NCBI RefSeq assembly: GCF_024298845.1
Contig: NZ_CP101156.1
Location: forward strand, 1,798,001-1,862,000
DNA length: 64,000 bases
Direction of reading: 5' to 3'
From: Natronosalvus amylolyticus
Lineage (GTDB): Archaea > Halobacteriota > Halobacteria > Halobacteriales > Natrialbaceae
Made by a program: the position numbers and the translations under genes. Positions within the stretch are counted from its first letter, which is position 1; every line of letters starts with the position of its first letter. Positions 50,820-59,631 of the stretch are shown here, piece after piece. The notes beneath the pieces were generated by a model that saw nothing but the letters and a program-made list of their open reading frames with translations, ran no database searches and was not told the DNA's origin.

Positions 50820-51203
50820 ATGGACGGCGAAATATCTCCGGCGGCAGTACACGAACTGCTCGAGGGCGACGACGAAACGACGGACGCACTCAGAATCGTC
50901 GATATTCGGAACGCGATGGAGTTCGAACGCGGCCACATTCCCGGCAGCGAAAACGTCCCCTTCCACGAGCTGACGGCACGAATCGACGAGTTCGAAGCGG
51001 CCGACCGGATCATCACGGTCTGCCCGCACGGCCAGGCAAGCGTCCAGGCCGCTCGGCTAATCGGCTCGTACGAGGGCAGTGCGGACGCCCGCGTCGAGAG
51101 CATGGCCGGCGGCCTCGAGGAGTGGGCCGACGCGTACGAACTCGCCTCCGGTGCGACCGAGAACGATACGACGGCTCGAGACGCGTCGGAGACGCCGTTT
51201 TAA
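50820..51203 (+). CDS. Rhodanese-like domain protein
   Basis: 127 residues forming one rhodanese domain. IVDIRNAMEFERGHIPGSENVPF (about 25-47) and the active loop VCPHGQAS (about 67-74) with the catalytic Cys, followed by AARLIGSYEGSADARVESMAGGLEEWADAY. Likely a sulphurtransferase; partner unknown. Confidence 0.9.
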   Translation: MDGEISPAAVHELLEGDDETTDALRIVDIRNAMEFERGHIPGSENVPFHELTARIDEFEAADRIITVCPHGQASVQAARLIGSYEGSADARVESMAGGLEEWADAYELASGATENDTTARDASETPF

Positions 51204-51320
51204 ACACACTCGAGTCGACACCAGTTTCTACAGACGCTCTCGAGAACGACGCTATCGTTGCCACTCGAGCGACGGAGTGTTCGAAAAGTCGGAAGTCCGA
51301 TCAGATCATCGAAATCATGG

Positions 51321-51614
51321 TTAGGCGACGTTGAACCCACGGTCGCGGAGGAAGTCTTCGATTCGACCGCGATGGTTGCCTTGCAGTTCGATGTGGCCCT
51401 CTTCGACGGTGCCGCCACAGGCGAACTTCGATTTGAGGTCCGATGAGAGACTGTCCAGATCGACGTCTTTCGGGTCGAACCCTTCGATGATCGTTACCTC
51501 TTTCCCGTATCTGCGCTCGTCAATGCGGATCGTTAGTTGCTGTTGTCCCTTCGCAACGTCCTCGCAGACGCATAGCTCCTGGGGCAGCCCGCACGTGGAG
51601 CAGACTTCCGACAT
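51321..51614 (-). CDS. Translation initiation factor aIF1 (SUI1 family)
   Basis: 97 residues. An N-terminal CxxC...CxC zinc motif ([13 protein letters not shown]), then the SUI1 fold with [61 protein letters not shown]. aIF1 binds the small ribosomal subunit and guards start-codon selection. A TATA-like box (51639-51647) about 25-33 bases upstream supports leaderless translation. Confidence 0.95.
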   Translation of the reverse strand: MSEVCSTCGLPQELCVCEDVAKGQQQLTIRIDERRYGKEVTIIEGFDPKDVDLDSLSSDLKSKFACGGTVEEGHIELQGNHRGRIEDFLRDRGFNVA

Positions 51615-51638
51615 TACGTTCGTTCGTACGAAAGGACG

Positions 51639-51647
51639 ATATTAAAC
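51639..51647 (-). promoter_or_regulatory. TATA-like box of the aIF1 gene
   Basis: Minus-strand GTTTAATAT, about 25-33 bases before ATG 51614. Confidence 0.55.
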
Positions 51648-51691
51648 ACTATCGGGACTCCTACCGATTTCGAGCGGCGAAAGCAACACCG

Positions 51692-53995
51692 TCACTGCCA
51701 GAGGCGCCCCACGATAGGTGCCTCCTCTCGAGCCAGTTCCGTGACCAGATCGATCGCCTCTTTCGCCCGTTCCTCGTCGATCTCGCCGGCGTAGTGGGCG
51801 CGTTCGTGGAGTTCCACCACCCGACGGACCCGTGGGTCAACCGAGTGCGTTGCCTCGAGCGACGCCAGATACCCCCTGGGCGACTCACCGCGCTCACGCG
51901 GACGATAGGACCGCGCGAGGAGGTGCTCGAGGCGCTCGTAGGCTCGGCGAGTGTCGGTCACCGGCTCCTCGCGGAAGCCGTGCCAGTAGAGGCGCACTTC
52001 CCGGCTCACGAGGGCTGGAACGCCAGAACGGTGTGCGCCGGCAGCCAGCCCGACGAGCACCGCGAGTCCGACGAACACGTCGCCGGAACTGAACGGAATC
52101 GACGGGATGCCGGCGTCGTCATCGTCGGCCCCAGTTCCCGGTGCCGTTCCACCCCCTGGATCGATTCGCTGGTCGAACGGGTCGTCGTCGCTCCCGTTCT
52201 GGCCCGGCGTTCGATTCGCATCGGGAGTGCCGTCCGACTCGTTGTCCGAGTAGTTCCCGTCCTCGAGAGGTGCTGGCACGCCGTCGACGATGTCCTCGAG
52301 TGCGTCCGGTTCGTCCTGGATACCGTCAGCGGGGACGTCCGCACTGGCGTCCGTGTCGACGTTCGGTTCGCCGTCTGCACGTGCTTCTTCCAGTCGGTCC
52401 TGGTGCGTGTCGTCGCGGCTCTGTGGCGTCGGTTCGAACGCAACCCAGCCGTGCTCGGGGAAGTACACTTCGACCCAGGCGTGAGCGTCCAGCCCGCGGA
52501 CGACGTACTCGTTATCGTCGACCTGCTGGCCGGTGGTGTAGCCCGTCACGTAGCGCGCGGGGACGCCCTCGGCTCTGAGCATCTGGGTCATCGTCGTCGC
52601 GAAGTACACGCAGTAGCCTTCGTCCATCTCGAGCAAGAACGCGTTCGCCGCGTTGCCACCGGGTCGGTCGACATCGAGGGTGTAGTCGTACTCGCTCTGG
52701 AAGTACGCCTCGATGGTTGCAGCCTTCTCGTAGGGCGTTTCGGCATCAGCTGCCTCGAGGATTTCGGCCGTTCTATCCTCGAATTCCTCGGACGTGCTCT
52801 CGGGCGTCTGGAGGTAGTACTCGGTTATCTCCTCGGGGTACTCGGTGCCCGCCGACGCAAGCGTTTCGGGGTCGTTGTGCAGGCTTGCGCTCTCGACGTT
52901 GTACATGTCGCCCTCGATGAGCGGGCCGTCAGGCATCGGCTGGCCGTGGTCGGTCACGAGCAGGGCGTCGGTCACGTCACCCTCGACGGCCGTCGGTTGG
53001 GCGGCCACCGGAATCGTGTTGCGCTGGTGTTCGATGGTGAACGTGTGGCGAGCGGTGTCGTACTCGCCAGCCGGGGGCGAGAGTCCGATATCGTCGTACG
53101 TGCCATCGGGCCCACTACGTACCCAGGCGTCGCCCGTATACCGGTCGTAGACACCCGTTCGCCAGTAGCCGGGTTCTTCGGTCACGACGCTGAACTGGAC
53201 CTCCGGCGAGAGGTCGACCTGGCCGGTGATCGTCGTTCGGTCCGGATTGTCGTCGATGACGCCATCGAGCGTCCCCGGCTCGCTCTCGACGAGGAACGTC
53301 GGACTCGCCGCACCACCCGGAACGAGCGTAACGCTCAGCGAGAGAAAGACGATGACCGCAAACATGATCGCCAACACGTCAGCCTGCGCAATCGATCCAT
53401 CGCGGTGGTGCAGTTCGCCGAATCCGACCGCTGAGATTCCGCCGACGACACCGACCAGCGTGACCCCCATCGAGGCATCCCCCGTCAACACCAGAAACAA
53501 TAACGCGATACCGCCGGGAATCACGCTCAGCACGTAGCGTTCGCGCATGGCGAGATACCACGACAGAAACACCGGTGCCGGCACGAACGCGAGCGTCCAG
53601 ATACCCGCCTCGAGCATCTGCAAGAGCTCCATCCCGGTCGCAAGCGTCACCGTATCGGAGACGAACATATCGGCCTGTGTGATCGCCGTTCCGAGCCCGT
53701 GCCCCGTCGCCTCGAGGTACGTCCAGAACCCGAGAACGCTGGCACCGAGCCCGATAGCGAGGGCCGTCCGAGGACGAATCGCGCGGGCCAGGACCGTTGC
53801 ACCGAGCCCCATTCCGATCACGATGAGATACAGCGATCGGGTGCCGCCGACGACGAGCGTCACTTCGCGCAAGACGGCGACGTAGGCGGCAGTCAGGACG
53901 ACCAGCCCCGACAGTGCGAGCAGTCGGAACGGTTCACCACCGACCGTCTCCGACAGGTCGACCGAGATCGTTCGTCGTCGGTTGCTCGTGCTCAT
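51692..53995 (-). CDS. Transglutaminase-like membrane protein (TgpA type) with DUF4129-like tail
   Basis: 767 residues. About seven N-terminal membrane helices (residues 28-225), then an extracytoplasmic transglutaminase-like domain. Catalytic Cys462 is in DEGYCVYFATTMTQMLRAEGVPARYVTGY and His505 in LDAHAWVEVYF; the third position (VAFEPTP) has Glu. An acidic linker, one more helix (about 648-668) and a cytosolic DUF4129-like region with RAYERLEHLLARSYRPRERGESPRGYL follow. Final gene of a moxR-DUF58-transglutaminase operon (four-base overlap with DUF58). Confidence 0.9.
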   Translation of the reverse strand: MSTSNRRRTISVDLSETVGGEPFRLLALSGLVVLTAAYVAVLREVTLVVGGTRSLYLIVIGMGLGATVLARAIRPRTALAIGLGASVLGFWTYLEATGHGLGTAITQADMFVSDTVTLATGMELLQMLEAGIWTLAFVPAPVFLSWYLAMRERYVLSVIPGGIALLFLVLTGDASMGVTLVGVVGGISAVGFGELHHRDGSIAQADVLAIMFAVIVFLSLSVTLVPGGAASPTFLVESEPGTLDGVIDDNPDRTTITGQVDLSPEVQFSVVTEEPGYWRTGVYDRYTGDAWVRSGPDGTYDDIGLSPPAGEYDTARHTFTIEHQRNTIPVAAQPTAVEGDVTDALLVTDHGQPMPDGPLIEGDMYNVESASLHNDPETLASAGTEYPEEITEYYLQTPESTSEEFEDRTAEILEAADAETPYEKAATIEAYFQSEYDYTLDVDRPGGNAANAFLLEMDEGYCVYFATTMTQMLRAEGVPARYVTGYTTGQQVDDNEYVVRGLDAHAWVEVYFPEHGWVAFEPTPQSRDDTHQDRLEEARADGEPNVDTDASADVPADGIQDEPDALEDIVDGVPAPLEDGNYSDNESDGTPDANRTPGQNGSDDDPFDQRIDPGGGTAPGTGADDDDAGIPSIPFSSGDVFVGLAVLVGLAAGAHRSGVPALVSREVRLYWHGFREEPVTDTRRAYERLEHLLARSYRPRERGESPRGYLASLEATHSVDPRVRRVVELHERAHYAGEIDEERAKEAIDLVTELAREEAPIVGRLWQ

Positions 53996-55131
53996 GACGA
54001 ACGCACCTCGTTCGAGGGAGTCTCTCCACCCTCGTGGCTGTGGTTCGGACGTTCCGTCGCTCGTCCGCCGTCGGCCACCGCTTGCGTACCCGATGACGAT
54101 GATTGGGTTGACACATCGTCGGTTTGGGTGTCCTGCGAGCGAGCTGTATCGACGCCTCGAAGCCGGTCGAAGGGAATCTCGTGTTCGCCAGCCATGACGA
54201 AAATACCCGCCGCGTCCGCCTGTATCAGGACGTCGGCTTTCCGGCGTGTTCGGCCGTCTACTTCCCCGTCGCCCGCCAGCGCGAGCGCTCTGAGTAACTC
54301 GAGGTGGTGGCGTTCGCCGGTTTCGGCTTCGAGCGTGCCTTCAGAAATCGACAGCCCGACAGACACCTCCTGTCGAAGGAGATACGTGGCCACGCTCGCC
54401 AGCGCCATCGCCATCTCATCGTCTTTGCCCGGAATGCACTCTCCAGCGAGGGTAGCGGAACCGACCGAGCCATCGGCAGCGAACTCCTTGACGACGAGTT
54501 CGTCGTCGGGGCGCTTGGCCGCCGACTTCCAGTGGATGTCGCGCAAGGAGTCCCCGCGTTCGTACTCGCGTAAGTGATCGAACTCCTCGCGGTCGTACGC
54601 CCTGATCGCATCCTCGAGCAACTGCAGGTCGTGTTTGGCTCCGCCTCGGAGGTCGTACACACGTGGATAGACGACGACGCTGCCGGTCTGGTCGTATCGA
54701 AACCGTCTGGAAACGAGACCGAAAATATCGGTCACCGTCACCGTCATCGGGCCGATTGCGTGTTTCCCCCGGCCCTCGAGTTCGATCTCATACGATAGTG
54801 CCTCACCGTCGATCAGCGTCGTCTCCATCACGTTGCCACCGTCGACCGGCTTCACGCCTTCCGAAAGTCGGTCGCTGACGGTGGCCGTCGTCGCGGCCCC
54901 GACGTCGACGCCGAGTTCGACTGTGCGACGGTCGCCTGGATACCCCTCCTCGACTGGACGTCGCTGGAAGCGAGGGCGTTTCGTTCGGTAGGCCGTCACG
55001 AGCGCGCCGACGAAAACGATTACGAGCGGCGCGACCACGGCGTTGAGCGACCGCGAACCGTACTCGGCGGCCATCAGCAGACAGAACCCAATCAGGCCGA
55101 GGACGACCCAACCGCGTCTGGTCAGTTTCAT
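53992..55131 (-). CDS. DUF58 domain protein, second cluster
   Basis: 379 residues. Two N-terminal helices (about 8-24 and 30-48), an extracytoplasmic beta domain, and the DUF58 core REYERGDSLRDIHWKSAAKRPDDELVVKEF (188-217). A paralogue, in role, of 5594-6871, but the two are not close in sequence outside the core. Four-base overlaps with moxR and the transglutaminase gene show one operon. Confidence 0.9.
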   Translation of the reverse strand: MKLTRRGWVVLGLIGFCLLMAAEYGSRSLNAVVAPLVIVFVGALVTAYRTKRPRFQRRPVEEGYPGDRRTVELGVDVGAATTATVSDRLSEGVKPVDGGNVMETTLIDGEALSYEIELEGRGKHAIGPMTVTVTDIFGLVSRRFRYDQTGSVVVYPRVYDLRGGAKHDLQLLEDAIRAYDREEFDHLREYERGDSLRDIHWKSAAKRPDDELVVKEFAADGSVGSATLAGECIPGKDDEMAMALASVATYLLRQEVSVGLSISEGTLEAETGERHHLELLRALALAGDGEVDGRTRRKADVLIQADAAGIFVMAGEHEIPFDRLRGVDTARSQDTQTDDVSTQSSSSGTQAVADGGRATERPNHSHEGGETPSNEVRSS

Positions 55132-56117
55132 GGGACGTGGACGTGCTCGAGGGCGTCCTCGACGATCGTGTCGCCGTCAGTGTCCCGACCGCTCGAGGTC
55201 GTCTTGATACGGTGGCTGAACACGTAGGGCACTTCGTGCTGAATATCGTCGGGGATGACGTAGTCCCGGTCGTCGAGGATGGCACGCGCCTGGGCGGCCC
55301 GCAAGAGGGCAATCGTCCCACGTGGGCTGGCCCCGATGTGAGTCCGCTCTCTGGTGTATTTCGCCAGTTCACTCGCATAGCGGCGAACCGGCTCTTCGAC
55401 CGCGACCGTGGCCACCGTTTCCCGGGCGCGAACGATCGACTCGAGATCAGTCACTGGGTCGAGCGTCTCGATCGGGTGATGGCCGACCGTACGCGCGAGC
55501 AGTTCGGACTCTTCGTCGGTGTCCGGGTAGCCGAGCGAGAGTTTCTTCATAAATCGGTCGACCTCCGCGAACGGCAGTTCGTACGTCCGGTTCGGTTCGA
55601 TGGCGTTCTGGGTCGCGATCACGACGAACGGGTCCGGCAGCGGGCGAGTCGTCCCGTCGACGGTCACCTGCGCTTCTTCCATCGCCTCGAGTAGCGCGCT
55701 CTGGGTTTTCGGCGGCGCGCGGTTGATCTCGTCGCCGAGAACCAGGTTCGCGAACACGGGCCCAGGCTGGAACTCGAATTCGCGTGTTTTCTGGTTGAAC
55801 ACGTTCACGCCAGTGATATCGGAAGGCAGGAGGTCGGGGGTGAACTGGACCCGGCGAAAGCTGCAGTCGACGGATCTGGCAATCGAACGAGCGAGCATGG
55901 TTTTGCCCACGCCCGGCACGTCGTCGAGCAGAACGTGTCCACGAGCCAGAATCGTCGTGAATACGTGTTCGATTTCGTCGTTGTGGCCGACAATGACCCG
56001 GCTCACGTTCTCGGTGACGGTTGCTGCCAGGTCGGCTACTGTCGAGACCGGCAACGGTTCAACGGTGTCGGCACGAGACGTCGCTTCGGTCGGCGGTGAA
56101 GGGTTGGCGTCGGTCAT
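55128..56117 (-). CDS. MoxR-family AAA+ ATPase, second cluster
   Basis: 329 residues. Walker A DVPGVGKT (66-73), Walker B LVLGDEINRAPPKTQSALLEAMEE, sensor region FVVIATQNAIEPNRTYELPFAEVDRF, and the lid GASPRGTIALLRAAQARAI. Same family as 8576-9532. First gene of the operon; its promoter should lie in 56118-56440. Confidence 0.93.
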   Translation of the reverse strand: MTDANPSPPTEATSRADTVEPLPVSTVADLAATVTENVSRVIVGHNDEIEHVFTTILARGHVLLDDVPGVGKTMLARSIARSVDCSFRRVQFTPDLLPSDITGVNVFNQKTREFEFQPGPVFANLVLGDEINRAPPKTQSALLEAMEEAQVTVDGTTRPLPDPFVVIATQNAIEPNRTYELPFAEVDRFMKKLSLGYPDTDEESELLARTVGHHPIETLDPVTDLESIVRARETVATVAVEEPVRRYASELAKYTRERTHIGASPRGTIALLRAAQARAILDDRDYVIPDDIQHEVPYVFSHRIKTTSSGRDTDGDTIVEDALEHVHVP

Positions 56118-56440
56118 AGATACCTGTCCTCACGCCAGCGTAGCGGGGATACCCTGGGCGCGCGGCTGTTATGCGGTAGTGCGTGAGTGAGAAACATATG
56201 TTTTGTGTCTTTCAGCTTTAGCCGAAACCGAATCCGATCGGGCAAAGCCCCGCGAACTACCCCCGAGGGAACGGCTTCCGGTAGATGGTACAGCGTTGGT
56301 ATCCATACCTCGGGTTTCGAGGGGTAAATAGCTGTAGCTGGCCAAACAGGCCCGTCGTCGCCTCCCGTCGGCGTTCGAGGCAGTTAGCACTCACCAGCTA
56401 GCATTCAGAAAACGATTCTCCCGTCAGTGGTGTTACGACA
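56118..56440. promoter_or_regulatory. Region upstream of the second moxR operon
   Basis: 323 bases between the cold-shock gene's stop and the moxR start, both on the minus strand. No convincing gene. The best AT-rich box (minus-strand AGCTATTTACC, 56322-56332) is some 200 bases upstream of moxR; no closer box is convincing. Confidence 0.35.
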
Positions 56441-56635
56441 CTAGAGTCGCTCGAGATTGGTGGCTCGTGGACCCTTGTCTGCCTGTTCGATATCGAACTC
56501 GACTTCCTGTCCCTCCTCGAGATCAGGGCCGCCGACGTCTTCCATGTGGAAGAACACGTCGTCGTCTGCGTCGTCAGTTTCGATGAAGCCGTAACCGCCT
56601 GTGTCGTTAAAGAACGCGACCGTACCTTTCGCCAT
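56441..56635 (-). CDS. cspA: Cold-shock domain protein
   Basis: 64 residues, one five-stranded OB fold. RNP1 is GYGFIETDD (14-22) and RNP2 is VFFHMED (26-32); the start MAKGTVAFFNDTG and end GPRATNLERL are typical. A single-stranded nucleic-acid chaperone. Its TATA box lies at 56663-56670. Confidence 0.95.
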   Translation of the reverse strand: MAKGTVAFFNDTGGYGFIETDDADDDVFFHMEDVGGPDLEEGQEVEFDIEQADKGPRATNLERL

Positions 56636-56662
56636 TGCAGGTGTTCCAACTCACGACAGGAG

Positions 56663-56670
56663 CATAAAGG
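56663..56670 (-). promoter_or_regulatory. TATA-like box of cspA
   Basis: Minus-strand CCTTTATG, about 28-35 bases before the ATG. The leader would be very short or absent. Confidence 0.55.
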
Positions 56671-56782
56671 TTCGGGCGTAGAACCGACTTTTTTGCCGTT
56701 CGAACGGGCGATCGAGTCGGTTTCACCGATTGTCTCCTCGAGCGGAAGCTCGATCGAAAACCGCGCCTGGCGTCGAAACCGC

Positions 56783-57124
56783 TCACCACGTCTTGCAATC
56801 GTGACAGACGAGAGCGTCGCCATCCCGCCAGACGTGTTCGACGGTTTCCCCACAGCCAGGACAGGTGTATCGACCCCACCCATAGGTCGAAAGGCCTGAT
56901 TCGGTGGGTTCCTCGTCCGCGCGTTCGTCGCGATCTCGCGTGACTGGATCGGTATCCTTCGACTCCAGCGCACTCGAGTCGCTGGCATCAGATGCAGTCC
57001 CGTCGCCGCCGACGAAGTCGGTCAATCTCGCGTCGTCCTCGGTCACGGAAAACGGTACGAACGGCGGCCCCTTATACTGTCGGACCACCACCGACTCGGG
57101 ATCACTCGAGTCGAAACCGACCAC
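56783..57124 (-). CDS. Zinc-ribbon protein with acidic linker
   Basis: 113 residues: a short N-terminal beta segment (SVVVRQYKGPPFVPFSVTED), an acidic low-complexity middle, and a C-terminal zinc ribbon (YTCPGCGETVEHVWRDGDALVCHDCKTW, two CxxC pairs). Haloarchaeal family of unknown function; plausible nucleic-acid or protein-binding adaptor. Confidence 0.72.
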   Translation of the reverse strand: MVGFDSSDPESVVVRQYKGPPFVPFSVTEDDARLTDFVGGDGTASDASDSSALESKDTDPVTRDRDERADEEPTESGLSTYGWGRYTCPGCGETVEHVWRDGDALVCHDCKTW

Positions 57125-57177
57125 ACCACCGTCGAGAGACCGGTACGGACAAGTACCACCGCTTGGTAGGTTTTCGT

Positions 57178-57372
57178 ATGGTTACCGTTGCGCTCGTGAA
57201 CGCGATCATGGACGACCTCGTCGAGATGACCAGCCTCTTTGGCGACGTTGCGATGGGAGAAGGACTCGCACCGCTTTTGGTGCTGGTAGGAGCGATCATC
57301 ATTGCCGTCAGCAGCGGCGTCTTCGGCATCCTCACACTCGGCGGCATCGCCAGCCTCTTTTCGTTCGACTGA
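57178..57372 (+). CDS. Small membrane protein
   Basis: 64 residues from ATG 57178. One long or two short hydrophobic helices (APLLVLVGAIIIAVSSGVFGILTLGGIASLF). The longer frame upstream has no coding features. Function unknown. Confidence 0.6.
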   Translation: MVTVALVNAIMDDLVEMTSLFGDVAMGEGLAPLLVLVGAIIIAVSSGVFGILTLGGIASLFSFD

Positions 57373-57438
57373 GCGGCCTGTGCACGTTTGGGAGTCGTTC
57401 GTGACTCCGTCACAGGTCGACGTGTGAACTGGACGAAT

Positions 57439-57475
57439 AGGTTTGGCTCACACAGTCAAGCGTGACGAACCACTC
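57439..57475 (-). terminator. Dispersed hairpin repeat at a gene 3' end, copy 2
   Basis: GTTTGGCTCACAC against GTGACGAAC forms an imperfect stem starting at the stop of the reductase gene. It shares an exact 18-bp block and similar flanks with 10484-10520. Confidence 0.45.
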
Positions 57476-58490
57476 AGTTCGTCTCGTCCCGTTCGTAGGC
57501 CATCTCGAGCGCGTCGGCTGTCGCCTGAATAGCCCACTCGAGGTCCGGGCCCAGTGGCGAGCCGACGACGATCCCATCGACGTGTGAAAGGGCCGCGCTA
57601 AACTGTTCGGCGACCGAGTCCGTCGTGCCCGCGATGGAGAAGGCGTCGATCATCGCCGGCGTGACGGCCTCGAAGGCGGCGGTGAGGTCGCCCGCCTCGA
57701 GGTGGTCGCTCACGGTTTCTACCGCCTCGGCATCGATCCCGTGCCGCTCGATCACCGGCGGGGCCGCCCCACCGGCGATGAACGCAACCGGCGGCCGGGC
57801 AGCCGCTCGAGCCGCGTCCGCGTCCTCGGCGACGCTCACGCTCGCGAAGGCCAGTGACTCGAACGCGCCGTACTCGTCGGGGCGATCCGCGAGTCCCTGC
57901 TCGATCTGCCCGGCCGACCACTCCAGATCACGCGGGTGGGACGCGTTTATCAGGACACCGTTAGCGTGTTTGGCACTCATTCGAAGCATGTGTGGACCCT
58001 GTGCACCGACGTACACCGGAATATCGGTCGCCTCGAGGTTGAGCGAGGCGTCACGAGCGACGAACGTACCCTCGTGGCTGACGGTCTCCCCAGCCCAGAG
58101 CTCTCGAGCGACCGAAAAGGCCTCCAGCACGCGCCGAAGCGGGCGTTCGTGGTCGATGCCGAGATTCGCGAGGGCGGAGCGGTCGCCAGCCCCGATACCG
58201 TAGACGGCACGACCGTCGCTCACCTCGTCGATGGTCGCCGTGCGGGCCGCCAGCGGAACCGGATGGTCCTGAAACGGATTCACGACGCCCGGACCGAGGC
58301 GAATGCTGTCGGTCGCCTCGGCCATGCGTGAGAGGGTGACGAACGGGTCCCGATTGAAATAGTGACTGCTCGCAAAGGCGACGTCGAAGCCCTCGTCTTC
58401 GGCCAGTGCTGCGAGCGCGGCGATTTGGTCGGGCGGGTGCTCCGGCGTCAGTTCGATCCCCCAGGTCGGTCGACTCGAGTCAGTGTTCAC
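57474..58490 (-). CDS. F420-dependent reductase, luciferase-like (Mer-type)
   Basis: 338 residues from GTG 58490, chosen because it overlaps the cofE stop (GTGA); a longer frame starts at 58508. A TIM-barrel bacterial-luciferase-like enzyme: WGIELTPEHPPDQIAALAALAEDEGFDVAFASSHYFNRDP at the start, IRLGPGVVNPFQDHPVPLAART, and GIGAGDRSALANLGI. This pattern is that of methylenetetrahydromethanopterin reductases; in haloarchaea, homologues are thought to act as methylene-tetrahydrofolate reductases. Coupling to cofE supports F420 as cofactor. Confidence 0.88.
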   Translation of the reverse strand: MNTDSSRPTWGIELTPEHPPDQIAALAALAEDEGFDVAFASSHYFNRDPFVTLSRMAEATDSIRLGPGVVNPFQDHPVPLAARTATIDEVSDGRAVYGIGAGDRSALANLGIDHERPLRRVLEAFSVARELWAGETVSHEGTFVARDASLNLEATDIPVYVGAQGPHMLRMSAKHANGVLINASHPRDLEWSAGQIEQGLADRPDEYGAFESLAFASVSVAEDADAARAAARPPVAFIAGGAAPPVIERHGIDAEAVETVSDHLEAGDLTAAFEAVTPAMIDAFSIAGTTDSVAEQFSAALSHVDGIVVGSPLGPDLEWAIQATADALEMAYERDETN

Positions 58491-59260
58491 GCGTCCTCGA
58501 ACCTCCATTGACGCAGCGCCTGACGAACGAAATCGCCCTCGACCTCCCGAAACAGTTCGTCGCTCCCGTCGTGGTCGCCGAACGCCCAGTCGCGAACGAC
58601 GACTGCGGGGTTCCCGTCGTCGCCTTCGCCGGTTACCAGATTCGCGGCCGAGGCGAGTTCGTCGACGACCGATTGCACGGTCACCCCGAGTTCGCGGCCG
58701 TCACGGTCGTGTTCGCCGCGCCAGTCGCGGCTCGCGGGCATCCCCGCCCAGCCCAGTGCGACACCGCGCTGGCCGTGACGGAACGGACGACCGCAGGTGT
58801 CGGTGACGATGACGGCGACATCTTCGAACCCGCGTTCGGTCAATCCATTACGAATCCGCTCGGCGCTCGCCTTCGGTTGCTTCGGGAGCAACAACAGGTC
58901 GTGGTCGGGAACGTTCGACCGGTCGATGCCCGCGTTCACCGACACGTGACCAAATCGCGACTCCGTCAGCAAAAACGGGGCATCCATCAGCAGTTCCGTG
59001 CTCTCCTCGAGTACCGCCTGGGCAAACCGCGGGTCCTTTTCCTCCCCCGTCAACTCCTCGAGTCGGGCCGCGATTTCCCTGGCTCGAGGGCTCGCGGGGA
59101 AATCAGACAGGTCGGCGGCCCGGTCTTCGGCTTTCGAGACGACCGTACTGGCGACCGTGAGGACGTCGCCGGCCTCGAGGGCCACCCGATCGGCGATGAG
59201 ATCGGCGAGGTCGTCGCCGGGTCGGATTTCGGGTAAATCCGGGACAGCGAAGCATTCCAT
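58487..59260 (-). CDS. cofE: Coenzyme F420-0:L-glutamate ligase
   Basis: 257 residues. CofE adds glutamate residues to F420-0 with GTP, the last steps of coenzyme F420 synthesis. Motifs: LPEIRPGDDLADLIADRVALEAGDVLTVASTVVSKAEDRAADL at the N terminus, and VIVTDTCGRPFRHGQRGVALGWAGM (about 150-174), typical of the family. First gene of a cofE-reductase operon. Confidence 0.94.
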   Translation of the reverse strand: MECFAVPDLPEIRPGDDLADLIADRVALEAGDVLTVASTVVSKAEDRAADLSDFPASPRAREIAARLEELTGEEKDPRFAQAVLEESTELLMDAPFLLTESRFGHVSVNAGIDRSNVPDHDLLLLPKQPKASAERIRNGLTERGFEDVAVIVTDTCGRPFRHGQRGVALGWAGMPASRDWRGEHDRDGRELGVTVQSVVDELASAANLVTGEGDDGNPAVVVRDWAFGDHDGSDELFREVEGDFVRQALRQWRFEDA

Positions 59261-59631
59261 ACCGGAAGAATGGGCGGCCCCTTCAAAAGGTCACCGTCAC
59301 CGGAGACCGACGGGGCGTCCTGTTCGAAGGAAGATGAAAGCGACAGACAGGACACTCGAGGAAGATGAAAGCGACACACCGAAACCACTCCGTCGCATAC
59401 GCTCGATCGGGCGGCGGTGACGACATGTTACCCCCTCCGAGCCCCTTGTGACGAGGGCCTTTTGACTGAGCCGCCCCATTCTTACGTGACTCTCATGCGC
59501 TGTACCGTCGGGTATCAGCACGCCTGGGGCACTCGCCGAGACACCGAAACGACATTGCCTCCCACTCGAGCGGTTTCTACCCCCGATACCGAGCGTATAC
59601 TTTTCGGCTCCCTCGTGGTAGGGAAGGTAAC
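59261..59631. other. Intergenic region between cofE and the stress protein
   Basis: 371 bases between divergent genes. Contains a 17-bp direct repeat (GGAAGATGAAAGCGACA at 59329-59345 and 59360-59376, 31 bases apart) and a TATA-like GTATACTTTT (59593-59602) before the stress-protein gene. No coding frame is convincing. Confidence 0.45.

Noticed and set aside
51794-53434. 546-codon plus-strand frame opposite the transglutaminase gene
   Set aside because: No domains; the minus-strand frame has catalytic Cys/His motifs and membrane helices.
58746-58756. GCCCA pair outside the provirus as a second viral mark
   Set aside because: A single overlapping pair inside cofE is expected by chance in GC-rich DNA and has no other element feature around it.
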